A stretch of DNA of 64,000 nucleotides from Mycolicibacterium agri (GTDB taxonomy: Bacteria > Actinomycetota > Actinomycetes > Mycobacteriales > Mycobacteriaceae), in contig NZ_PDCP01000011.1 of NCBI RefSeq assembly GCF_002553505.1, positions 1 to 64,000 on the forward strand. The letters are read 5' to 3'. A program made the translations under genes and the position numbers. Below, one piece after another: positions 25,063 to 32,331 of this stretch (positions are counted from its first letter, which is position 1; every line of letters starts with the position of its first letter). The notes under the pieces were generated by a model, which saw nothing but the letters and a program-made list of their open reading frames with translations, was not told the DNA's origin and made no database searches.

Positions 25063-25830
25063 CTAGAGCCTGTTCTCCGGACCTATCACAGCCCAAACCG
25101 TCTTACCCGACGGAGTGGGTGCGTTACCCCATGCCCGTGTCAGCGCGTCGATGAGCTTCAGCCCGGTGGGTTGGTCGGTGGCCAGCTGGGTCTCGGAGAT
25201 GATCGGTGGCTTTCTGCTGTCGTCCTCCACGGCGACGGTTACCGTTTCACCCCTCGTCTCCAGGCGCACGCTCGGCGCGCTGTCGGTGTGTTGCAGCACG
25301 TTTTCGACGAGGGTTGTGACCACTACCTTCGCCACCGGAACGAGTTCGTTCTTCGACCATGCCGACAGCCACTCCTCGACCAGTCGGCGCGATCGGCTGA
25401 GGCTGGACGGGTCCGCCGGCAGGTTGGCTCGGGCGCGACGGCGGTGCCGGTCCGCGAAGCTGGGCACCGCGGCCATCGCCTCGCCGGCCGTGGGATAGAC
25501 GGGGACATAGCGAGATACACCGTTGCGGGCGACGGCGCGCCGGCCGGCCAAGCTTCCACAGATCAGCGCGATCGGTATCTGAGGCCACCGTGCCACATGC
25601 CACTTGGCGCTGGTGAAAACGGCCAGTGCCGACTCGGCAGGCACGCTGAGAGCGGAGATGTCGACGAGCACGGCGGCAGGTTCATCCAGCGCCGTCTTGA
25701 TGATCTCGTCGCGCAAAGAGCGGTAGGTGCGAGCGTTCAAAACCCCTTCGGCGGTAAGCAGAACGGCCTGGTCCACGGTCGCCGAGGAGACCGTCAGCGT
25801 GGAGGTGTGGTCAGCCGACACCGCGCTCAC
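25063..25830 (-). CDS. STAS domain plus HATPase_c anti-sigma-type regulator
   Basis: This 255-residue protein has an N-terminal STAS-like domain (about 10-110, VLVDISALSVPAESALAVF) and a C-terminal histidine-kinase-type ATPase domain of the anti-sigma kind (LVENVLQHTDSAPSVRLETRG is the N-box; DQPTGLKLIDALTRAWG is the G region). Such fusions join the two halves of the partner-switch system that controls alternative sigma factors. The start GTG at 25830 overlaps the upstream gene by 20 bp; another GTG three codons later is possible. It sits between the CheB-like and CheR-like genes, so it probably carries the output of that module. Confidence 0.85.
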   Translation of the reverse strand: MSAVSADHTSTLTVSSATVDQAVLLTAEGVLNARTYRSLRDEIIKTALDEPAAVLVDISALSVPAESALAVFTSAKWHVARWPQIPIALICGSLAGRRAVARNGVSRYVPVYPTAGEAMAAVPSFADRHRRRARANLPADPSSLSRSRRLVEEWLSAWSKNELVPVAKVVVTTLVENVLQHTDSAPSVRLETRGETVTVAVEDDSRKPPIISETQLATDQPTGLKLIDALTRAWGNAPTPSGKTVWAVIGPENRL

Positions 25831-26182
25831 CAGGGTCGGGTGCGGTGTCGCGCAGCCGGTTGCCCAGCACCGTCATGGCGTGTTCGGCCTCTTCTGCCAG
25901 TTCGGTGTAGCGCTGCCTGAGCATGTCATGGCCTGCGTGCTCGGCCATCTTGCGCGACAGGTTCGCCTTTTCCTCCAGGCTGCGCAGCGCCACCCATAGC
26001 GCGCCCTCGATTTCGTGATCGCGAGCCTGCAGCAGGGCCTCGGCCGTCCACGCGTGTCCGACCCGGCAGCGGTAGCTGCCCGCACTCACCGCGACAAGTG
26101 ACCCGTTGCAGTCAGGGCAGGTGTATCCGGAGTGCGGCCCGAGGCCCTCGGACCCGACGGATGTGTCGAAGCGTTTACCCAT
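25811..26182 (-). CDS. separate zinc-ribbon/helical C-terminal module of CheB
   Basis: This 123-residue protein has a cysteine cluster (YTCPDCNGSL, then YRCRVGHAWTAEALL) able to bind zinc, followed by a helical part ending LAEEAEHAMTVLGNRLRD. In many actinobacterial CheB-like methylesterases this module is the C-terminal extension of the same chain. Here it is its own gene whose ATG overlaps the CheB stop by 8 bp (ATGGGTAA). Either the CheB gene was split by a frameshift, or the two parts are made as coupled subunits. It overlaps the next gene by 20 bp. Confidence 0.75.
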   Translation of the reverse strand: MGKRFDTSVGSEGLGPHSGYTCPDCNGSLVAVSAGSYRCRVGHAWTAEALLQARDHEIEGALWVALRSLEEKANLSRKMAEHAGHDMLRQRYTELAEEAEHAMTVLGNRLRDTAPDPGERGVG

Positions 26183-26834
26183 CGCGATGCGGTTCTCGGT
26201 TTCCGAGTGTGAAGTCCGGCTCCATGTCGGGTTCCTCGATCTTCTTCTCGGACAGCTGCTTGAGCAGCGGCCCCATGTCCGACACGGCGGCCGTGTAGTC
26301 GACGACTCCCGCGTTCAATGCGTTGGCTGGCATCGCGGGAAACATTGCCTCGGCGGGGTCTTGAACCACGACCGTGCCGCCCCTTGACCGGATTGCCGCG
26401 GCCCCGAGCACCCCGTCATCGAGCACCCCGGAGAGCAGCACGGCGACGGCGCGCGGGCCGAAGTTCAGCGCTACGGACCGGAACAGCGCGTTGATTGCAG
26501 GCCGATGTCCGTTCTCCGTCGGGCCCTCCGAAAGCAGCACACGGTGGTCGTGAACCAGCATGTGACGATTCGGTGCGGCCACATAGATGCGGCCAGGCTC
26601 GATGTGCATCCCGTCGGTTGCGGTCACCGCGGGGAGCGGTCCAGCGCGTCCGATGATCCTCGCCAGGACGCTCGGGCCGGTCGGTGGCATATGCAGGGCG
26701 ACAAGAACGGCGAAGGGCAGATCCGTCGGCAGTTGTGCCGCAAAATGGGTCAGCGCTTCGACGCCGCCTGCCGAGGCGCCGACAGCCACCACCCCGACAG
26801 GTGCACCGTTATTGGACCCGCTTTGTTCCGCCAT
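26175..26834 (-). CDS. CheB-type protein-glutamate methylesterase
   Basis: The roughly 219-residue catalytic domain of CheB has the three active residues in place: Ser in VAVGASAGGVEAL, His in VALHMPP, and Asp in SGVLDDGVLG. There is no receiver domain, so it is not controlled by a CheA-type phosphorylation on itself. It removes methyl groups from glutamates, opposing the CheR-like enzyme at the other end of the cluster. The ATG at 26832-26834 is used; an in-frame TTG eleven codons upstream, with AGGA nearby, is the alternative. The zinc-ribbon tail is encoded by the overlapping next gene. Confidence 0.85.
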   Translation of the reverse strand: MAEQSGSNNGAPVGVVAVGASAGGVEALTHFAAQLPTDLPFAVLVALHMPPTGPSVLARIIGRAGPLPAVTATDGMHIEPGRIYVAAPNRHMLVHDHRVLLSEGPTENGHRPAINALFRSVALNFGPRAVAVLLSGVLDDGVLGAAAIRSRGGTVVVQDPAEAMFPAMPANALNAGVVDYTAAVSDMGPLLKQLSEKKIEEPDMEPDFTLGNREPHRDG

Positions 26835-26943
26835 TGCGTGCTGGTTACCCAGGCCGGTCTCGAGCAACCATTCCTGTCCACTCGGGCCACCGCCCGGCGT
26901 TCTGCGCCAAGCTGGTATTGACGTTACGCCTTCTGCGGGCGCC

Positions 26944-27812
26944 TCAGACCTTGCTCATTACTTTTTCGGCGAACTTCTCGAGGTTGCGGATCTTGGTGTC
27001 CAGCGGCTCGGTGTCGGGCCCCATGATGTAGGGATTCCGGAAGCCGACGATCGCATCGGTGACGCCCTTGTCTTCGAGGCGTTTGATGCCGTCGAGCGTG
27101 TACGCATCTGCGGACATCACGTGGATCTCGAACGGCCCGGTGCGGTCCTGGACGGCGCGAATCTCCTTGAGCCGGTTGATAAGTCGATCGAGTTCGGCGC
27201 GGCGGCTGCCGCCGTGCATCCAGCCGTCGCAGCGGGCGGCGCGGCGCAGGGCGGCGTCGGCGTGACCGCCGACCAGGATTCGGATCGGCTCGCTCGGGGC
27301 CGGTGTCATCTTCGTTTTCGGGATGTCGTAGAACTCGCCGTGGAATTCGAAATAGTCGCCCGACGTCAGGCCGCGAATGATCTCGATGCATTCGTCCATT
27401 CGCTTGCCCCTCTTGGCGAATGGCACGCCGAGCAACTCGTAGTCCTCGGGCCACGGGCTGGTGCCGACACCCAGCCCGAGGCGGTTTCCGAATACCGCCG
27501 CCAGCGAGCCGGCCTGCTTTGCGACCAGGGCGGGCGGGCGGATCGGCAGCTTCAGCACGAAGAAGTTGAACCGCAACCTGGTGGTCACCGCGCACAGCGC
27601 ACCGGCGAGCACGAACGCCTCGACAAACGGTTTGCCATCAAGGAACTCGCGATTCCCGTCGGGGGTGTAGGGATACGTCGAGTCGGACTCGAGCGGGTAG
27701 GCGATGCTGTCGGCGATCGTCATCGCGTGGTAGCCCGCCTCTTCGGCGGCCTTCGCAAGCGGAATGTAGTACGTCGGGTCCGTCATCGCTTCGGCGTAGG
27801 TGAACCGCATGC
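26944..27812 (-). CDS. LLM-class F420-dependent oxidoreductase (Rv0940c-like)
   Basis: This is a 288-residue TIM-barrel protein of the luciferase-like monooxygenase/F420 superfamily. Family parts are FTYAEAMTDPTYYIPLAKAAEEAGY, GLGVGTSPWPEDYELLGV and ILVGGHADAALRRAARCDGW. The ATG at 27810-27812 is chosen because TAGTAT lies exactly 7 nt upstream, the leaderless pattern; an ATG three codons earlier is the alternative. A perfect 18-bp palindrome with a KstR-type core overlaps that -10 element. It likely catalyses an F420-dependent redox step in lipid or steroid breakdown. M. tuberculosis Rv0940c sits in the same place in the synteny block. Confidence 0.9.
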
Positions 27813-27821
27813 CGTGCATAC

Positions 27822-27839
27822 TAGAACGCGTTCTAGTCG
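27822..27839. promoter_or_regulatory. perfect KstR-type operator
   Basis: ACTAGAACGCGTTCTAGT is an 18-bp perfect palindrome containing TAGAACGCGTTCTA, an exact match to TnnAACnnGTTnnA. It overlaps the likely -10 element (TAGTAT on the minus strand, 27820-27825) of the F420 oxidoreductase gene, so binding would block transcription. It could also affect the DUF4235 gene 48 bp to the right. Confidence 0.7.
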
Positions 27840-27886
27840 ACGCCCTGACGAGTTTCGGGGCAGGCCAGTGCGGGAACGTCTCGGCG

Positions 27887-28156
27887 ATGAACGTCTCGAA
27901 AGCCATGTACAAGCCGCTCTCCCTCGCGACGAGCGTTGCCGGCGGCCTGGTCGCCGCGAAAATCTTCACTGAGATCTGGCAGCGGATCAGCCCCACCGAC
28001 CAGGAACCGCCCGATCCGCAGGATCTGTCCCGCTCCACCCGCGACGCGTTCCTCGCCGCGGCCGTACAGGGCCTCATCATGGGCGTCGTCCGAGCGGCGT
28101 TCGCCCGCGCCGAGGCGCACGGATACCGGGCGCTGACGAACGAAGATCCCTCGTAG
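27887..28156 (+). CDS. DUF4235-like small membrane protein
   Basis: This is an 89-residue protein with two hydrophobic segments. YKPLSLATSVAGGLVAAKIFTEIW, followed by PDPQDLSRSTRDAFLAAAVQG and RAFARAEAHGYRALT-like ends, matches the DUF4235 family common in mycobacteria. ATG at 27887 gives the N-terminus MNVSKAMYKP; a second ATG at 27905 gives MYKP and is also possible, and neither has a strong ribosome site. It diverges from the F420 oxidoreductase gene across a KstR-type box. Function is unknown. Confidence 0.72.
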   Translation: MNVSKAMYKPLSLATSVAGGLVAAKIFTEIWQRISPTDQEPPDPQDLSRSTRDAFLAAAVQGLIMGVVRAAFARAEAHGYRALTNEDPS

Positions 28157-28240
28157 GGCGATCCCGGCGCGGCATCATGTAGCAGGTGCAGGCATTGTGG
28201 GCGCCCTCTTCGCCATCGCCCTGCTTCTTGTGACGCTGCG

Positions 28241-29071
28241 CTACCGGTTCGGCACGACGACCTCGACGTCGTCGAGGGGATAGGGCGGCGCGCCGACGCC
28301 GGCCACCGAGAATCTGCCCTGCGGTGTGCGTTCGGTGATGCGCCCCTCGGCGCTGCGCTCGCCGATGGCGACGGTCGCCGGTTGCCCGAGCGCGTCATCG
28401 GAGAGCTCGTCGAAAATCGTTCCCTGCCAATGGTATCGGCCGTCGAGAGGATCCAGCCGGCCCGACAGCCGAACCCGGACCTCGCGTTCGTCGTCGCCGA
28501 CGCGGATGACGGCGCGGCCGTCGTAGAGGTCGGATTCGACACCGATGTGCGAGCTGAGGTCGAACGCCGCCGGAGCGAGCTTGTGCATTCGTTGCCAGTA
28601 CTTCGGATCGGTGCGCTCGGAACTGCTTTTCCGCACGTGCACCATGCGCTGCGTGCTGTAGAGCACTTCGATGCGCGTGCTTTCGGTGCGCCGCAGCAGT
28701 TTCAGGCACTCGGCGATGTAGTTCAGCCGCGCCGCCGCGACGGCATCGGCGCCGGTGACCATGAAGTAGTTGGGCACGCCGTGGGTGGCAACGCCCAGAT
28801 ACGGTTTGAGATTGTCGCGGCCGCTGCGGATTTGGTTGGTGACGACGATGCGGGCCCGGCACGTCGGCAGCACCCAGGTGTGGGTGGCTTCGTCGAAACT
28901 CGCCTGGGACAGGTCGCAGTCGTCGTACACGGCGATGCCGGCGATCCCGGCCTGTGTCAGTCGCTGTTCGGCGTCAGGAGCACCGACGATGAGGACGTCA
29001 TGACAGGGGTCTATTCGCTCCTCACGTGCGCAGGGGTCTATTCGCTCCTCACGTGCGCGGTCGTCCGTCAT
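28241..29071 (-). CDS. DUF4873-domain protein related to the C-terminus of flavin monooxygenases
   Basis: This 276-residue protein starts at an ATG that overlaps the stop of the diiron protein gene by 4 bp (ATGA). Its C-terminal 100 residues (SLYDGRAV..., VRVRLSGRLDPLDGRYHWQG, SVAGVGAPPYPLDDVEV) match DUF4873, often fused to flavin monooxygenases. The N-terminal 150 residues retain a degenerate nucleotide-binding beginning (DVLIVGAPDAEQRL) and NYFMVTGADAVAA. No intact GxGxxG is present, so flavin use is doubtful. Two tandem copies of AREERIDPC follow the start, from a 27-bp DNA duplication. Rv0943c lies at the matching position in M. tuberculosis. Confidence 0.75.
   Translation of the reverse strand: MTDDRAREERIDPCAREERIDPCHDVLIVGAPDAEQRLTQAGIAGIAVYDDCDLSQASFDEATHTWVLPTCRARIVVTNQIRSGRDNLKPYLGVATHGVPNYFMVTGADAVAAARLNYIAECLKLLRRTESTRIEVLYSTQRMVHVRKSSSERTDPKYWQRMHKLAPAAFDLSSHIGVESDLYDGRAVIRVGDDEREVRVRLSGRLDPLDGRYHWQGTIFDELSDDALGQPATVAIGERSAEGRITERTPQGRFSVAGVGAPPYPLDDVEVVVPNR
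29005..29058 (-). repeat. tandem 27-bp direct repeat inside the DUF4873 gene
   Basis: Two identical 27-bp units (29005-29031 and 29032-29058) encode AREERIDPC twice in a row near the N-terminus of the DUF4873 protein. The perfect match and whole-codon length suggest a recent in-frame duplication that may vary between strains. Confidence 0.9.
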
Positions 29072-30006
29072 CGCGGCAAAAAGCCGGTGCGCCGCCACAT
29101 TCGGCGCGAGATCGGCCCCATCAGGCCGACCTCCTCCAGAAACGCCGCCAGCGGCGCGAATCCGCTGACCTGCACCTCGTGCCGGTTGCGGCTGGTGCGG
29201 GCGAGCTGACGCGCGCGGTCGGCGTCCAGGCCGACGCGGTAGTACGGGATCCGGTTGGTGAACAGGTAACGGAAGAACAGGCCGCCCAGCCCGTTGATGT
29301 TGGCCACCCACAACCGGGTCAGCCGCCCCATGTGCTGTGTGCGCTTGCGCAGCCCGTCGCGGGCGAATTGGATGTGGCGCGCTTCCTCGGTGACGTGAAT
29401 CCGCATGAGCCGCTGCACCATTGGCTGTAGGTCATCGTCGTCCATCATCTGGCGCTGCAGCGAATCGAAGATCTCCTCGCCGATCAGCGCCGCGACCCAC
29501 AGCACGGATCCCTTGAAGCCCAACGGCAGTGCGTTGATGATGACGCGCTGCCACCACCTGGGCTGCACCGGCTTGGCGCCGAGATGTTCGATGGCCTTGC
29601 CGAACATCACCATGTGGCGGGTCTCGTCGCCCATTTCGGTCAGCTCGTAGTGCGTGGCCCGCGCCGTCGGATCCTGGTGCATGATCTTGCGCAGCAACGC
29701 CTGGTTGAGGATGTTCTCGAACCAGATGCCCGCCGACAGCGTGTTGACGAGTTCCTGCCGCGACAGTTCGATCTGCTGCTCACGCGTCATCTCGTCCCAC
29801 ATCGGGGTGTCATACAGCGACACGCACCGCGGCGGCAGGAAGAACTTGTCCGGGTCCAGCGGCGCATCCCAGTCGATGTCGACGACGGGCGCGTAGGACT
29901 TCTTCACCGAACCCTTGAGCAGGCGGTCGGCGAACTCCTGGCGGGACGGCTCGCGCACGCGAGGAGCCGACGAACCCTCTGGCTGCTGCCGTACCGAGGC
30001 GGTCAT
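29068..30006 (-). CDS. AurF-like diiron oxygenase
   Basis: This 312-residue helical protein has the ligand pattern of AurF/p-aminobenzoate N-oxygenase-type diiron proteins. Glutamates and histidines that could hold two irons are in IWFENILNQALL, EMGDETRHMVMFGKAIEHL, IGEEIFDSLQRQ and HVTEEARHIQFAR, spread over four helices. It probably activates oxygen with an unknown substrate. It is followed and translationally coupled to the DUF4873 protein, so the two may act in one oxidation step. A promoter with TTGACA, a 17-bp spacer and TTACCT can be read upstream, with an inverted repeat next to the -35. Confidence 0.85.
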   Translation of the reverse strand: MTASVRQQPEGSSAPRVREPSRQEFADRLLKGSVKKSYAPVVDIDWDAPLDPDKFFLPPRCVSLYDTPMWDEMTREQQIELSRQELVNTLSAGIWFENILNQALLRKIMHQDPTARATHYELTEMGDETRHMVMFGKAIEHLGAKPVQPRWWQRVIINALPLGFKGSVLWVAALIGEEIFDSLQRQMMDDDDLQPMVQRLMRIHVTEEARHIQFARDGLRKRTQHMGRLTRLWVANINGLGGLFFRYLFTNRIPYYRVGLDADRARQLARTSRNRHEVQVSGFAPLAAFLEEVGLMGPISRRMWRRTGFLPR

Positions 30007-30068
30007 CCGCGACTTCCTCTCTCGAAGCTCTTGAATCCAAGGTAAGGACGCTACACAAAAGATGTCAA

Positions 30069-30086
30069 TACCCGCGGTACCGGGTA
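30069..30086 (-). promoter_or_regulatory. inverted repeat next to the diiron oxygenase promoter
   Basis: TACCCG-CGGTAC-CGGGTA lies directly before the minus-strand -35 TTGACA (30063-30068) of the diiron oxygenase operon. The form suits a TetR- or GntR-type regulator, which cannot be named. Confidence 0.4.
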
Positions 30087-30134
30087 AATCGACTTATGGC
30101 TGTTTGACGCAATGGTCAACGGGTACCGGACGGC

Positions 30135-31183
30135 ATGGCCGTCAACCAGGAAGCCCAACACGCCCCACCCGAGCCCGACGATCCGCGAAAGCCGGATTCA
30201 CCGACCGATCTGACCAAGCCGTCGGTTCTGTTCGTGCTGCGCAAGACCGTGCGCGAGTTTCGGCAGGATCAGTGCACCGATCTGGCCGCCGCCTTGACGT
30301 ATTACGCCGTTCTCTCGCTGTTCCCCGCGCTGCTGGTGTTGGTGTCTCTGCTCGGCGTGATCGGCCAGGGCCGTCGCACCGTCGACGCGGTGCTCGAGAC
30401 GGCAGCCCGTGTCGTGCCGAGCGACGCACTGGATCTGCTCCGGCCCACGATCGAACAATTGGTGCAATCGCCGTCGGCCGGCCTGGCTTTGGTGACCGGG
30501 GCGGTCGGCGCGCTGTGGTCGGCGTCGGGCTACATCGGTGCGTTCGGGCGCGCGATGAATCGCATATACGAGATCGACGAGGGTCGCCCGGTATGGAAGC
30601 TGCGCCCGCTGCAGCTGGTGCTCACCCTGGCCGGGTTGCTGCTGGCCGCGGCCGCCGCGGTGATGCTGGCGGTCAGCGGCCCGGTGGCAGAAGCAGTCGG
30701 CAGGGCTATCGGGGCCGGATCGGCGGCGGTGACGGCGTGGAACATCGCGAAGTGGCCGGTGTTATTCGTCTGCGTCGTATTGGCGGTGGCGGTGCTCTAT
30801 TACGCCACGCCGAACGTCAAGCAGCCGAAGTTCAAGTGGATCAGTGTCGGGGCTGGATTCGCGATCCTCACCTGGATCGTGGCGTCCGTGCTGTTCGGCC
30901 TCTACGTCTCGAACTTCGGGAGCTACAACAAAACCTACGGCGCCCTTGCCGGTGTCATCGTGTTCCTCTTGTGGCTGTGGATCACCAACCTGGCCTTGCT
31001 GTCGGCGCCGAACTCGACGCCGAACTCGAGCGCGGCCGTCAGCTGCAGGCCGGCATTCGCGCCGAGCGTGACCTGCAACTGCCGCCGCGGGACACCCGGG
31101 TGCTCGACAAGAACGAGGAAGCCGAAGAAAAGGACATCAAGCGCGCCGAGGCACTCCGCCGGAGTAGGGGTGAGGACGGATAG
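30135..31183 (+). CDS. YihY/BrkB-family membrane protein with a frameshift near the C-terminus
   Basis: This encodes a six-helix inner-membrane protein of the YihY/virulence factor BrkB family (once called RNase BN). It begins at ATG 30135; LAAALTYYAVLSLFPALLVLVSLLG and the late YGALAGVIVFLLWLWITNLALL are diagnostic. Directly after that segment the family continues with GAELDAELERGRQLQAG, but here those residues are in the next frame, read from about 31001 to the stop at 31183. One base appears to be missing in CTGTCGGCG (expected CTGTTCGGCG). As written, the frame runs on to 31202 with an unrelated tail, overlapping cobF by 4 bp. The membrane core is intact, so the protein may still work. 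Confidence 0.82.
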
Positions 31184-31198
31184 CGCATACTCACGGGC

Positions 31199-31939
31199 GT
31201 GACTCGTCGCATCCACGTCATCGGTATCGGCGCGGGCGACCCGGATTATGTGACCGCGCAGGCCGTGCGGGCGCTCAACGACACCGCGGTGTTCTTCGCG
31301 ATGGACAAGGGCGAGGGGAAAAGCGATCTGGTGGCGCTGCGGCGGACGATCTGCGAACGGTTCATCGGCCACGCGGACTACCGGTTCGTCGAACTGGCCG
31401 ATCCGCCGCGCGCCAAGGACACCGATTACCGGCAGGCCGTCGCCGACTGGCACGCGGCGCGCGCCGCTGTCTGGGCAGAGGCCATCGAACGGGAACTTCC
31501 GCCCGACGGCGTCGGTGCCTTCCTCGCGTGGGGCGATCCGTCGCTGTACGACAGCACGCTGCGGATCCTCGACGCCGTGGCTCAGCGCGTCGACATCGAA
31601 TACGACGTCATCCCCGGCATCACGGCGATTCAGGCGTTGACGGCGCGACATCGCATCCCGCTCAACGACATCGGCGAGCCGGTGCTGATCACCACCGGCA
31701 GGCGGGTGGCCGCCGACGGCGTCGACGGCAGCGCGGTGGTGATGCTCGACGGCGACTGCGCGTTTCGGTCCTGCCCGCCGGACACCCGCATCTGGTGGGG
31801 CGCCTACCTCGGCACGCCGGACGAGCTGCTGGTGTCGGGCACCGTCGGCGACGTCGGTGAGAAGATCGCCGAGCTGCGGGCGCAGGCCCGCGCGCGGCAC
31901 GGCTGGATCATGGACACCTACCTGCTGCGCAGCGGGTAG
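31199..31939 (+). CDS. cobF: precorrin-6A synthase (deacetylating) CobF
   Basis: The 246-residue tetrapyrrole methylase has the usual N-terminal VIGIGAGDPDYVTAQAVRAL and the central GDPSLYDSTLRI loop that binds SAM, plus IPGITAIQALTAR. CobF methylates precorrin-5 at C1 in the aerobic cobalamin pathway, releasing acetate. The GTG start has CATACT 7 nt upstream and no ribosome site, so it may be leaderless. The rest of the cob genes are elsewhere. From memory, this locus next to the Rv0943c and Rv0944 neighbours is where members of the M. tuberculosis complex have lost cobF. Confidence 0.92.
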   Translation: MTRRIHVIGIGAGDPDYVTAQAVRALNDTAVFFAMDKGEGKSDLVALRRTICERFIGHADYRFVELADPPRAKDTDYRQAVADWHAARAAVWAEAIERELPPDGVGAFLAWGDPSLYDSTLRILDAVAQRVDIEYDVIPGITAIQALTARHRIPLNDIGEPVLITTGRRVAADGVDGSAVVMLDGDCAFRSCPPDTRIWWGAYLGTPDELLVSGTVGDVGEKIAELRAQARARHGWIMDTYLLRSG

Positions 31940-31950
31940 CGTCAACCGGC

Positions 31951-32328
31951 ATGACGGCATTCCTGCTGCGCGCAGCGGTGAACGGGGTGGCGTTGTGGAT
32001 CGTCACGCTGGTCGTCTCCGGAGTGGAATTCGTCGGCGGCGACACGCCTGCACAGAAGGTCGGGATCATCTTCGTCGTCGCGGTGATCTTCGGCTTGGTC
32101 AATGCGATCATCAAGCCGATCGTGCAGATCATCTCGATACCGCTTTACATCTTGACGCTCGGGCTGTTCCACGTCGTCATCAACGCGTTGATGCTGTGGA
32201 TCACCTCGCGGATCACCGAGCACACCACGCACTGGGGCCTCTACATCGACGACTTCTGGTGGACGGCGATCTGGGCGGCGATCGTTCTGTCGGTGGTCAG
32301 CTGGGTGCTGTCGCTGATCGTGCGCTGA
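31951..32328 (+). CDS. phage holin family 4-like membrane protein
   Basis: This is a 125-residue protein with four hydrophobic segments. The conserved FGLVNAIIKPIVQIISIPLYILTLGLFHVVINALML core is typical of the widespread PF04020 (phage holin family 4 superfamily), which is chromosomal and not a real lysis gene. The ATG at 31951 follows cobF by 11 bp. TAGCGT lies 8 nt before it. Function is unknown; a role in membrane or envelope homeostasis is only a guess. Confidence 0.85.
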   Translation: MTAFLLRAAVNGVALWIVTLVVSGVEFVGGDTPAQKVGIIFVVAVIFGLVNAIIKPIVQIISIPLYILTLGLFHVVINALMLWITSRITEHTTHWGLYIDDFWWTAIWAAIVLSVVSWVLSLIVR

Positions 32329-32331
32329 ACC

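Noticed and set aside
28157..28240. Possible small gene between DUF4235 and DUF4873 genes
   Set aside because: Only short frames without ribosome site or coding bias; listed as empty.
31951..32328. Prophage remnant suggested by the phage holin-like protein
   Set aside because: PF04020 proteins are ordinary chromosomal membrane proteins; no other phage gene, integrase or att site is near.
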